Below are positions 6,324-13,088 of a DNA stretch of 22,734 nucleotides, piece by piece. Source of the DNA: Lachnospiraceae bacterium UBA7179. GTDB taxonomy: Bacteria > Bacillota > Clostridia > Lachnospirales > Lachnospiraceae. Below the pieces are notes generated by a model. The model saw nothing but the letters and a program-made list of their open reading frames with translations, had not been told where the DNA came from and did no database searches. The stretch covers positions 1 through 22,734 of the forward strand of contig DKVL01000019.1 in assembly GCA_002491195.1 (NCBI GenBank). The letters run 5' to 3'. Positions within the stretch are counted from its first letter, which is position 1. Each line of letters begins with the position of its first letter. A program made the translations under genes and the position numbers.

Positions 6324-6347
6324 AAAGGACTGGGAAACCAATCCTTT
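6321..6347 (-). terminator. Terminator of the minus-strand Uma2 gene
   Basis: A 10-bp stem AAAGGATTGG / CCAGTCCTTT (one G-U pair) with loop TTTC is followed by six T on the minus strand. It begins 11 bases after the stop codon at 6359. Confidence 0.85.
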
Positions 6348-6358
6348 ATACTACATCA

Positions 6359-6913
6359 CTATTCAACACTGATTCCAGCAAAGTCAATTTCAAAGTCTTC
6401 ATATATTCCGGCTTTTACTTTATCTGAAAAAGAATATTCTTCATAAGTATCATGTTCAAAATTGTAAATTGTAATCAATTGTTTCATCGGATCAACAATC
6501 CAATATTCCCTAACTTTTGCCGTCCTGTATTGGAATAACTTTTTATTATAATCCATCGGCCGGCTAGAAGGCGATACAATTTCAATAATCCAATCCGGCG
6601 CACCCATGCACCCTTCGTCTGTAAGTTTATTTTTGTCACAAATCACAGAAATATCAGGTTCAAGATAGATTTTATCATCAGCATTCAAATATACTGCAAA
6701 AGGTGAAGGAAAGACTTTGCAATCACCATTTTTATTTTTGATATAATCTTTGATTAAATAAGTAAAATCTGATACCAATTCTTGATGTATTCTACCAGGC
6801 GCTGCCATCATATATAATTTGCCGTTAATTAATTCCGCTCTTTGTCCGTCCGGCAAATTATATATGTCTTCAATTGTATCATAGTCTAATTGTTTTTCTA
6901 CTGCTGCATTCAT
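6359..6913 (-). CDS. Uma2-family PD-(D/E)XK protein
   Basis: A 184-aa Uma2 (DUF820) protein of normal length. The PD-(D/E)XK core is visible: E85-P86-D87 in EPDISVICDKNKL, then APDWIIEIVSPS with E111, K124/K125 and REYWIVDP (135-142). The N-terminal DLPDG-x-RAEL-type segment (about 20-33) is also typical. It is about half identical to the Uma2 protein at 7571-8140 and shares the GAPDWIIEIVSPS block, so the two are paralogues. It has its own promoter (6935-6963), a GGAGGG site before the ATG and a terminator (6321-6347). The family is predicted to be an endonuclease; no substrate or pathway is known to me. It lies between csrA and hag, which are neighbours in Bacillus. Confidence 0.9.
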   Translation of the reverse strand: MNAAVEKQLDYDTIEDIYNLPDGQRAELINGKLYMMAAPGRIHQELVSDFTYLIKDYIKNKNGDCKVFPSPFAVYLNADDKIYLEPDISVICDKNKLTDEGCMGAPDWIIEIVSPSSRPMDYNKKLFQYRTAKVREYWIVDPMKQLITIYNFEHDTYEEYSFSDKVKAGIYEDFEIDFAGISVE

Positions 6914-6934
6914 TTGATCACCCTCCTTTTTCTT

Positions 6935-6963
6935 ATTATATAGTGTGTAAATTACTATTGCAA
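6935..6963 (-). promoter_or_regulatory. Sigma-A promoter of the minus-strand Uma2 gene
   Basis: TTGCAA (6958-6963) and a perfect TATAAT (6935-6940) are 17 bases apart on the minus strand, 22 bases before the start codon. Confidence 0.75.
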
Positions 6964-7002
6964 GCTATTTACTCGCATACTCAACCCATTTACTGGAAAA
7001 GT

Positions 7003-7140
7003 GTTACTGTTCACAGGTCAGGAATGCGCTGAACTGCGCATTCCGTGAGAAAACGTACCGATTGAGATGCAAAAATCCATTTGCGAAGCAAATTTTGCAT
7101 GGATTTTTGCCCGTTACTGAAACGGAGTGAACAGTAACGG
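7003..7140. repeat. Nested perfect inverted repeats (about 138 bp)
   Basis: The outer arms GTTACTGTTCAC (7003-7014) and GTGAACAGTAAC (7127-7138) are a perfect 12-bp pair. Inside are GGAATGCGC/GCGCATTCC (7021-7029/7036-7044, 9 bp) and GCAAAAATCCAT/ATGGATTTTTGC (7069-7080/7099-7110, 12 bp). A fourth pair, CCGTTACTG/CAGTAACGG (7111-7119/7132-7140, 9 bp), uses the right outer arm and so competes with the outer stem. The whole looks like a palindromic intergenic repeat unit rather than a simple terminator. Confidence 0.8.
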
Positions 7141-7274
7141 AAAAGTATAAAATAAATTTCGTCTCACTTCACAACAGTTTATCGGGAGAGTGAACTGTAA
7201 GAATAGATGGACTTCGCAAACTGATTATGCTATTACTTTCAAAAAACAGCAATAAAAAACAAGTTTTTCTTAGG

Positions 7275-7303
7275 TTGTGGACTTGTCCACGGTATGCTAT
7301 ACT
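7275..7303 (+). promoter_or_regulatory. Promoter with embedded palindrome, small gene/Uma2 pair
   Basis: TTGTGG (7275-7280) and TATACT (7298-7303) are 17 bases apart. The perfect palindrome GTGGACTTGTCCAC (7277-7290) covers the -35 and half of the spacer, a typical place for a repressor site. No such palindrome is seen before the related gene at 1212. Confidence 0.6.
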
Positions 7304-7348
7304 AAAGCTGATACAATAATATATTTCTATACAGCGGAGGTTGATCGT

Positions 7349-7540
7349 ATGCCAAGCGATGCAGAAATTGTAAAAGAGACGCTTGAGCAGTTCAAAAAAA
7401 TACAACGATATATGATCTTAACGCGAGAAGAAAAAGTCTCAAAAACATATAGCGAACTAAAAGATGCGTATATTTCACTAAAAGCAGTTCTCAATGTAAT
7501 AGATGTAAATCTGACAGATATTGACAAAATAAAAGAGTAA
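7349..7540 (+). CDS. Small helical protein of unknown function, copy 2
   Basis: A 63-residue, highly charged, probably all-helical protein related to the 60-aa product at 1212-1394. The shared parts are EQF-x-x-IQ-x-YM near the start and YISLKAVL...VNLTDIDKIKE at the end. The start at ATG 7349 has GCGGAGG eight bases upstream; longer upstream starts lack a site and would cover the promoter. It is followed after 30 bases by a Uma2 gene in the same direction, so the two are probably cotranscribed. It may act with or regulate the Uma2 protein, for example as an antitoxin-like partner, but no motif shows this. Confidence 0.82.
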   Translation: MPSDAEIVKETLEQFKKIQRYMILTREEKVSKTYSELKDAYISLKAVLNVIDVNLTDIDKIKE

Positions 7541-7570
7541 CCGTATCGTTACCCGAAAGGAGAGCCTATT

Positions 7571-8140
7571 ATGGCACCGGCACAAGAAAAATATTACACA
7601 GCGGAAGATTATTACAATATCCCGGAAGACATCCGGGCGGAACTGATCAACGGCGAGATCGTCTACATGGCGGCACCAAGCCGGATTCATCAGGAAATAC
7701 TAATGGAATTAAGCACTTTGATCAACAATTATATCAAAACAAAAAAAGGCAGCTGCAAAGTATACCCTGCGCCGTTCAGTGTGCAGCTGTGGAAAAATAA
7801 GGATATTGTCATCGAACCGGATATCTCCGTGATCTGTGACAAAAACAAACTGAACAAACGCGGCTGTCTCGGCGCTCCCGACTGGATCATTGAGATTGTG
7901 TCGCCATCCAATTCGGCGCACGATTATATTGATAAACTAAGTCTCTATACCAAGGCCTCTGTCCGTGAATACTGGATCGTGGATCCGCAAAATCAAAATA
8001 TTCATGTCTACAATCTGGAACCGGACAAATTCAGCGTAAAGGTATATACATTCCATGACACGGTCAAAGCTGGCATCTGCGAAGATCTGTTGATTGACTT
8101 CGCTGCTTTTGACTTAGACGATCTGTACGAAAACGTGTAA
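7571..8140 (+). CDS. Uma2-family PD-(D/E)XK protein
   Basis: A 189-aa Uma2 protein with an intact core: E82-P83-D84 in EPDISVICDKNKL, GAPDWIIEIVSPS with E108, K122 and REYWIVDP (132-139). It is a paralogue of the 6359-6913 product. An AAAGGAGA site lies before the ATG. It follows the 63-aa protein gene by 30 bases, probably under the promoter at 7275-7303, and a strong terminator follows. It is convergent with csrA. The family is a predicted endonuclease of unknown role. Confidence 0.92.
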   Translation: MAPAQEKYYTAEDYYNIPEDIRAELINGEIVYMAAPSRIHQEILMELSTLINNYIKTKKGSCKVYPAPFSVQLWKNKDIVIEPDISVICDKNKLNKRGCLGAPDWIIEIVSPSNSAHDYIDKLSLYTKASVREYWIVDPQNQNIHVYNLEPDKFSVKVYTFHDTVKAGICEDLLIDFAAFDLDDLYENV

Positions 8141-8143
8141 CGC

Positions 8144-8172
8144 AAAGAGCAGCCCTGCGGCTGCTCTTTTTC
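8144..8172 (+). terminator. Terminator of the Uma2 operon
   Basis: A perfect 11-bp stem AAAGAGCAGCC (8144-8154) / GGCTGCTCTTT (8159-8169) with loop CTGC is followed by more T. It lies between convergent Uma2 and csrA, 22 bases from the csrA stop, and could also slow transcripts from the csrA side, though with a weak T-run. Confidence 0.88.
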
Positions 8173-8194
8173 CCGTACCATTTCACATATAGAA

Positions 8195-8425
8195 TCATTT
8201 TTTCCCGCCAAACAGGCTTGCCAGCTGCTCCATGCCTTCCATGTTCGCAGAGGCTTCCTTGTTTGCTTCCTGGATCTGGATATACACTTCTTTGCGGTAT
8301 ACGGGTACCTCCTTGGGGGCACTGATACCTATTTTTACCTGCTCACCCTTGATGTCAAGTACGGTGATCTCGATGTCATTGTTGATCATCAGGGCTTCGC
8401 CTTTTTTCCTTGATAGTGCCAGCAT
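8195..8425 (-). CDS. csrA: CsrA, translational regulator
   Basis: A 76-aa CsrA. The N-terminal MLALSRKKGEALMINNDIEI and the RNA-binding APKEVPVYRKEVY stretch (about 36-48) are clear; the N-terminal LSRK and the later RKE are the usual RNA-contacting residues. The C-terminal helix extends past the core, as in Bacillota CsrA that binds FliW. It binds GGA motifs in mRNA leaders; the target is probably hag, whose leader has GGA-loop hairpins (5466-5530). The stop of fliW is 26 bases upstream, as in the Bacillus fliW-csrA pair. GGAGG lies 11 bases from the ATG, slightly long. Confidence 0.96.
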   Translation of the reverse strand: MLALSRKKGEALMINNDIEITVLDIKGEQVKIGISAPKEVPVYRKEVYIQIQEANKEASANMEGMEQLASLFGGKK

Positions 8426-8451
8426 CGTTTTCCCTGCCTCCTTCTATAGTC

Positions 8452-8919
8452 CTATGCCTGTACTGCCTTCTGTGCCATCAGCTGCTCATAGATGGCGTGC
8501 TTCACACTGTATGCATCGTCATCACAGATCAGCTGTACTGCTTTGAGGTTCTCTATGCTGACAATAATCGGTGCCTTGAGATTCACTGTAGTCTTGGTGA
8601 TATCCTTTGGCACGGTCACTGTGACAAACATCAATATATTCTCACTGTCAAGATTGTCTCCAAGCGGTGTCAACAATTCCGCATCGAACTTCGGAGTATA
8701 GCCCGGTACCACGAGGTCAGGATTCATGACTGGGAGGGCAAACGCCGGCTCCTCAAGGGACTGCAGCCATTTGATGCTGGAATCTGCGCCTTTGTCCTCG
8801 TTATAGATCAAAGTAAAAGCCTTTAGGTCCGGAAATCCTAATATTCCATGGTCAAAGCGGATGATCTTGTCATCCTCAATCGCAATCTTGCCGAATATTC
8901 TTGTATTTACTTCTACCAT
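8452..8919 (-). CDS. fliW: FliW, flagellar assembly factor and CsrA antagonist
   Basis: A 155-aa FliW of normal length with the conserved start VNTRIFGKIAIEDDKIIRFD, HGILGFPDLK and the later NLKAPIIV block (about 112-119). FliW binds either flagellin or CsrA; when flagellin is secreted, FliW is free to pull CsrA off the hag mRNA. AAAGGAG lies 12 bases before the ATG. It sits 26 bases before csrA and 152 bases after flgL; that gap holds a 14-bp hairpin. Confidence 0.96.
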   Translation of the reverse strand: MVEVNTRIFGKIAIEDDKIIRFDHGILGFPDLKAFTLIYNEDKGADSSIKWLQSLEEPAFALPVMNPDLVVPGYTPKFDAELLTPLGDNLDSENILMFVTVTVPKDITKTTVNLKAPIIVSIENLKAVQLICDDDAYSVKHAIYEQLMAQKAVQA

Positions 8920-9006
8920 TTTACTATTATGCTCCTTTCAAAGTTTGCAACTCTGTATCAATTTATATTATTTGCCTGATCTGTGATCATCAGACTTGCA
9001 ATCAGA

Positions 9007-9055
9007 AACTGTTCAAAATAAATTCATTAAGACGCATAAACTATTTTGAACAGTT
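9007..9055 (-). repeat. 14-bp inverted repeat between flgL and fliW
   Basis: AACTGTTCAAAATA (9007-9020) and TATTTTGAACAGTT (9042-9055) pair perfectly around 21 bases. On the minus strand no T-run follows, so it is a poor terminator. It may mark an RNA processing or stability boundary between flgL and fliW-csrA, or be a partial terminator. Confidence 0.6.
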
Positions 9056-9071
9056 CTTCTATGTCTGCTGA

Positions 9072-11099
9072 TCAGCGTATGAAATCAAGCAGGGAGGTCT
9101 GCATCGTATAACTGATCGCAGACAGTGCTGCCTGATAAGTCATCTCGATACTCTTGAGCTGGATGACAAGATCAGTATAATCTGCATCCTCATTCTCGCT
9201 GACGAGTTCTCCGAAATTCGTCTGCTGCATCTCCAGACGGTTCTGTACCATATGGAGTCTGGCCAACCTTGCACCGCAGTCTGTCTCTGCCAGCTGTGTC
9301 TTTGCAAAGTATCCGTCGCAGTCTTTCACAAGTTCGTCACAGCGCTTGTTGATCTTGTCAAGCACGCGTGTCATCGCCTCTTCCAGAGCTTCCTTCTGAC
9401 GTGTGAGTTTCAGCGCATCATCGCCTTCATACTGCTCGGATTTGATCAGTTTCTCCACTTCCTGCAGGCTGGTTTGATAGCTGCCATACTCCTCCAACAT
9501 GGAAATCACTTCCTCGACATCTCTGCCCAACGCATGACTGAACGCCTCGTCTGCCGTCGTGTTCACCTGAAGTGTCTGGTTGTTTCCGACATCGTACTCG
9601 ATGATCTGTCTTCCATCTTTGCTGGGATCTTCCAGGAATTTCTCATTATATACGAGTGTTTTTTCTTTTCCTGACGCAGTCCTGCCCTCGCGCTCTGTGT
9701 AGAAGTAATGTACTGGATCAAGGTCGTTCTTTTTCCATTCTGACTTGTCGTAGGTCACGCGCAGTTCGGTATCGGAAGGCATTTTCTTAAAGCGCTCTGC
9801 AATCGCATCGCCAAACAGAATCTCTCCTGTCTCTGCGATGAAAGAGATTGTGTTCGTACCGATGTGTTCCTTAGTCTTAGTCGGATCGTTCTCATCCGTC
9901 TCAGTCCAGTTCATTACGGAACGGTACGCGTCATTGCTGGCGGACGCATAGATATTTTCCGGTTCTATCGTAAACGAAGTCTTGAACTTCTTATCATACT
10001 CTACTGTGCTGGTGCCGTCTGCGTTCTTTGTGACGCTGCTGCCGATGGATGCGGTTTCCTTGGGCACAAGGTTTGGATTGTTATTTTCCATCTTTATTGT
10101 ACCATCGTCACTGAAAGAGAATTTGGCATTCGCTAACTCCGCAGGCATACTAGTCACTACTGTTGGAGGATTAACATTATTATCAGTTATAGTAACAGCA
10201 TTGTCCCCGCTATCCTTCCCTTTCGGAATTGTAATCGTATATGACTTGAATTTATTAGGATCTGCAGCATCTGGTACAGTCACCTCAAACACGGCCTCAT
10301 TCGGAGCTTGATCTGTATCGATTGTGACAAACGCTGACATCGATGTTGTGGACAACTCCACTCCACCATTGTTATATACTGTATCCGACATAAAACCGAT
10401 ATCAATATTTGACTCATACACCAGTTTCCCATTCGCGTCCGGCACCTGTTTCAGATCAAGATCCCCATACGCCAGCCGTTTCCGGTAGATATAATTCGTA
10501 GAAATCTCCTTCGCATTGATATCCTCTACCGTTTTCCAGTTTCCCTCATTGATTGTATTAATCTCACCTGCATAGACAAAGGTCATCTTATCTATGGTAT
10601 CATTATGAAACTGCTCCGTAATCCGGTTCTTCTCTGTCTTCGGCGCCGTTATCGTCAGCGGCATATCCGTGCGGTAACCAGTGAAGATGCTCCTGCCGCC
10701 GCTGTCCGCATTACCTGTGGCATAAATCTCATCCATAGCTTTCCGCAGATGCGTGATGACCGCCTCTCTGTCCTTCACTGTCATATAGCTGCTCTTCGCA
10801 CCGATAATATTACTCCGTATATCACCTGTCAGAATATCGTTCACTGTAGAGAGCGCTGATTGTGTAAGTTCCAGCCAGCTCTCCGCATCCGATGCATTTT
10901 TCTCATAATACTGGTCAATCTTGTCAAGCGATGAGTTCAGCTTCAGGGAACGAATCGCGATGACCGGGTCATCGGAAGGCCTTGTGATCTTCTTGCCTGT
11001 CGACATCTGGTTCGTCAATTTCTCCTGACGCGATTTATTAATATTCAGATTCCTAAGCGATGTGCCTTGCATCATCTTAGTCGTGATTCTCATTGCCAT
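9072..11099 (-). CDS. flgL: FlgL, hook-filament junction protein (enlarged)
   Basis: A 675-aa FlgL (HAP3). The N-terminus MAMRITTKMMQGTSLRNLNI with the STGKKITRPSDDPV segment and the coiled C-terminus ending MTYQAALSAISYTMQTSLLD are typical of FlgL. FlgL links FlgK to the flagellin filament. It is over twice the 298 aa of B. subtilis FlgL: about residues 160-540 form an insert rich in acidic and Thr/Asn residues, expected on the outer surface. Three cysteines lie near the C-terminus. The ATG at 11099 has GGAGG eight bases away. The gene follows the second flgK by 23 bases. Confidence 0.94.
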   Translation of the reverse strand: MAMRITTKMMQGTSLRNLNINKSRQEKLTNQMSTGKKITRPSDDPVIAIRSLKLNSSLDKIDQYYEKNASDAESWLELTQSALSTVNDILTGDIRSNIIGAKSSYMTVKDREAVITHLRKAMDEIYATGNADSGGRSIFTGYRTDMPLTITAPKTEKNRITEQFHNDTIDKMTFVYAGEINTINEGNWKTVEDINAKEISTNYIYRKRLAYGDLDLKQVPDANGKLVYESNIDIGFMSDTVYNNGGVELSTTSMSAFVTIDTDQAPNEAVFEVTVPDAADPNKFKSYTITIPKGKDSGDNAVTITDNNVNPPTVVTSMPAELANAKFSFSDDGTIKMENNNPNLVPKETASIGSSVTKNADGTSTVEYDKKFKTSFTIEPENIYASASNDAYRSVMNWTETDENDPTKTKEHIGTNTISFIAETGEILFGDAIAERFKKMPSDTELRVTYDKSEWKKNDLDPVHYFYTEREGRTASGKEKTLVYNEKFLEDPSKDGRQIIEYDVGNNQTLQVNTTADEAFSHALGRDVEEVISMLEEYGSYQTSLQEVEKLIKSEQYEGDDALKLTRQKEALEEAMTRVLDKINKRCDELVKDCDGYFAKTQLAETDCGARLARLHMVQNRLEMQQTNFGELVSENEDADYTDLVIQLKSIEMTYQAALSAISYTMQTSLLDFIR

Positions 11100-11122
11100 A
11101 TATTAAACCTCCACTTCATGCT

Positions 11123-13012
11123 TTAAACCCCGGTCTGTGTGATCAGCCTGTCGTAGCACTCATTTAACACAGATATCATCTTACTTGCCAGATTGTAGGC
11201 ATTCTGGAACTTGATCATGTTCGCAGCCTCCTCGTCAGAGTCCACACCACTGACCGAGAAACGGCTGTTGGCGATGGATTCCTCGATATTTGCATAGGCT
11301 TCCTGGAAACTGTTGGCACTCTGCGCATTCAATGCAGAATCACCCATGAGACAGATCAGGAAACTCTGCGCATTGCATCCCCGGAATGTCATTTTATCCT
11401 TGTTCGTCGACAAATCTTTGAGGTTATTGATGATATCATACTTTCCCGGTCCTTCCACTTCGCCCGTGTGTGTAGCCAGCGTGCTCGCATCATTCTCGAT
11501 TGACCGCTCCACGTTGAAATTCCCTGCTGTCAGCATAAAATATCCTGTACCTGATGCACTGTCATAACTCTGCTCATAGAGCGACGTACCCTGAAGGTTA
11601 TACTGTCCGCCTGCAACAGTTTTGTCACCGGTGAAAAAGATTGCTCCCTCATGTGTATTGCCGTTGTAATCTGTAGCGTTCTCCACACCATATATTTTAT
11701 TAAAATTATATGCGTAATCGCGTACCCACTCGTTCATCTGCTCGAGATAATATGGGATTCCCTGATAGTTGACCTGCTCGCCAACTTTCGCGTTATTTCC
11801 AATAATTGTGCCATCCGGCATAGATGGATTTTTGGATCTATCCTCCGACAATTTGAATGTATAATATGTATTGCCATCCTCGTCGGTATGGAATGTAAAA
11901 CTGTCATAATAATACATCTCACCGCTCAGCATGATCTGTCCGTTCGTGGTCGGAAGAGTGCTCTTGGACATATCATTCAGATAACTTTCCGTCGTCCTGA
12001 CCGTCACTGTCCCATCCATTCTGTCCACATCAGAGATTTTTCCATGAAATGCCTCATCGTTGTTTCCGTCACGCATCTCGTACAAACCTTTGAGTTCGCC
12101 TCTGATGTTCCTGGCATTGAGTCCGAGATCAGATTTGGTATCAGTCCATATCACATCATACAGACCATCAACGTCGTTCTGATTTGCCTTCTGCCAGGGT
12201 TCTCTCTGCACACATTCCAGTTTTCTGTATTCGTAACCATTCACAAGTGTCTGTCCCCCTGCGATCGATACGATGTATTCATTGATGTTGGTGTCATCAC
12301 CACTGGTATCTTTGATCGGCTTTTCCTCACACTGCACATCTACCACGGCGGAAAGCTGGTCGATCAGCAGGTCGCGCTTGTCACGCAGTTCGTTTGCAAC
12401 GGTATTTCCATTTGCTTCCACCATATTAATCTGCTTGTTCAGAAGCGTGATCTGCTCCGCGACACTGTTGATCTCATCCACCTTGATCCTGATCTCATCA
12501 TTGATATCGGTCTGCATTTTCTGAAAATTATCATATAAAATGTTAAAATATTCGCAGAGGTTTCCCGCTTTTCCGATAAATTCAAGTGCAAAATCGACCT
12601 GATCCGTGTTATTTGAGAGGGAGTCCATCGCAGAATGATATTCATTAAAAATTGTGGTAAACCCTTTGACTTCGTTCGTTCCTCTCTCATCTTTCAGATA
12701 CTGCTCTATGATCGCGCAATAGTACTGTTTTTTGTCATATTCGCCAAGTTTGGAATTATTCGTCCAATATTTCTCGTCATAGTAGATATCTCTGACTCTC
12801 TCCGCGCCAAGAGTATCCACGCCGGCTCCAATGCAGCCATGGCTTGCAAAAGCGCGCATCGGATCGGAAGCTATCTGATTGACGATCTGTCTGGAATATC
12901 CTTCTGTCTCAATATTCGCAATATTGTTTGCAGTGGTATTCAGTGCGGCATTCGATGCAACCAGACCCGAGTACGCAATATTTAATCCCATAAATGCTGA
13001 TCCTGTTCCCAT
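11123..13012 (-). CDS. flgK: FlgK-type hook-associated protein, second copy
   Basis: A 629-aa FlgK-family protein. The N-terminus has LNIAYSGLVASNAALNTTAN and the NIANIETEGYSRQ motif of flagellar rod/hook proteins. The C-terminus has the FQNAYNLASKMISVLNECYD helix typical of FlgK. The frame is open six codons further upstream, but that ATG lies inside the ribosome binding site (ATGGAGGAG); the ATG at 13012 with GGAGGAG before it is the better start. It differs strongly from the flgK gene beside it, so the duplication is old. Eight cysteines are present, unusual for an extracellular flagellar part. It probably forms part of the hook-filament junction together with the first copy. Confidence 0.92.
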   Translation of the reverse strand: MGTGSAFMGLNIAYSGLVASNAALNTTANNIANIETEGYSRQIVNQIASDPMRAFASHGCIGAGVDTLGAERVRDIYYDEKYWTNNSKLGEYDKKQYYCAIIEQYLKDERGTNEVKGFTTIFNEYHSAMDSLSNNTDQVDFALEFIGKAGNLCEYFNILYDNFQKMQTDINDEIRIKVDEINSVAEQITLLNKQINMVEANGNTVANELRDKRDLLIDQLSAVVDVQCEEKPIKDTSGDDTNINEYIVSIAGGQTLVNGYEYRKLECVQREPWQKANQNDVDGLYDVIWTDTKSDLGLNARNIRGELKGLYEMRDGNNDEAFHGKISDVDRMDGTVTVRTTESYLNDMSKSTLPTTNGQIMLSGEMYYYDSFTFHTDEDGNTYYTFKLSEDRSKNPSMPDGTIIGNNAKVGEQVNYQGIPYYLEQMNEWVRDYAYNFNKIYGVENATDYNGNTHEGAIFFTGDKTVAGGQYNLQGTSLYEQSYDSASGTGYFMLTAGNFNVERSIENDASTLATHTGEVEGPGKYDIINNLKDLSTNKDKMTFRGCNAQSFLICLMGDSALNAQSANSFQEAYANIEESIANSRFSVSGVDSDEEAANMIKFQNAYNLASKMISVLNECYDRLITQTGV

Positions 13013-13088
13013 TAATCTATACTCCTCCATATACTCACATGTATTCTATTCCGATGAAAAATAGCTTCAAAATCTCTTCATGCTGCTG

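Larger units (their letters stand above)
6914..7348. repeat. Divergent intergenic region with nested inverted repeats
   Basis: This 435-base stretch lies between the divergent Uma2 gene (minus) and the small gene/Uma2 pair (plus). It holds a promoter at each end and, in the middle (7003-7140), a set of nested perfect inverted repeats described separately. ACAGTT/AACTGT (about 7174-7198) and the palindrome at 7277-7290 add further symmetry. No gene is supported. Confidence 0.7.

Noticed and set aside
7003..7140. CRISPR array
   Set aside because: The repeats are inverted and of different sequence, with no regular direct repeats or spacers, and there are no cas genes.
7277..7290. DnaA box or origin signal
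   Set aside because: The palindrome does not match TTATNCACA, and there is no box cluster or AT-rich unwinding region with replication genes.
11651..12538. A 295-codon open frame antisense to the second flgK
   Set aside because: It lies fully inside a clear flgK gene, has no ribosome binding site and gives a cysteine/isoleucine-rich product with no family pattern.
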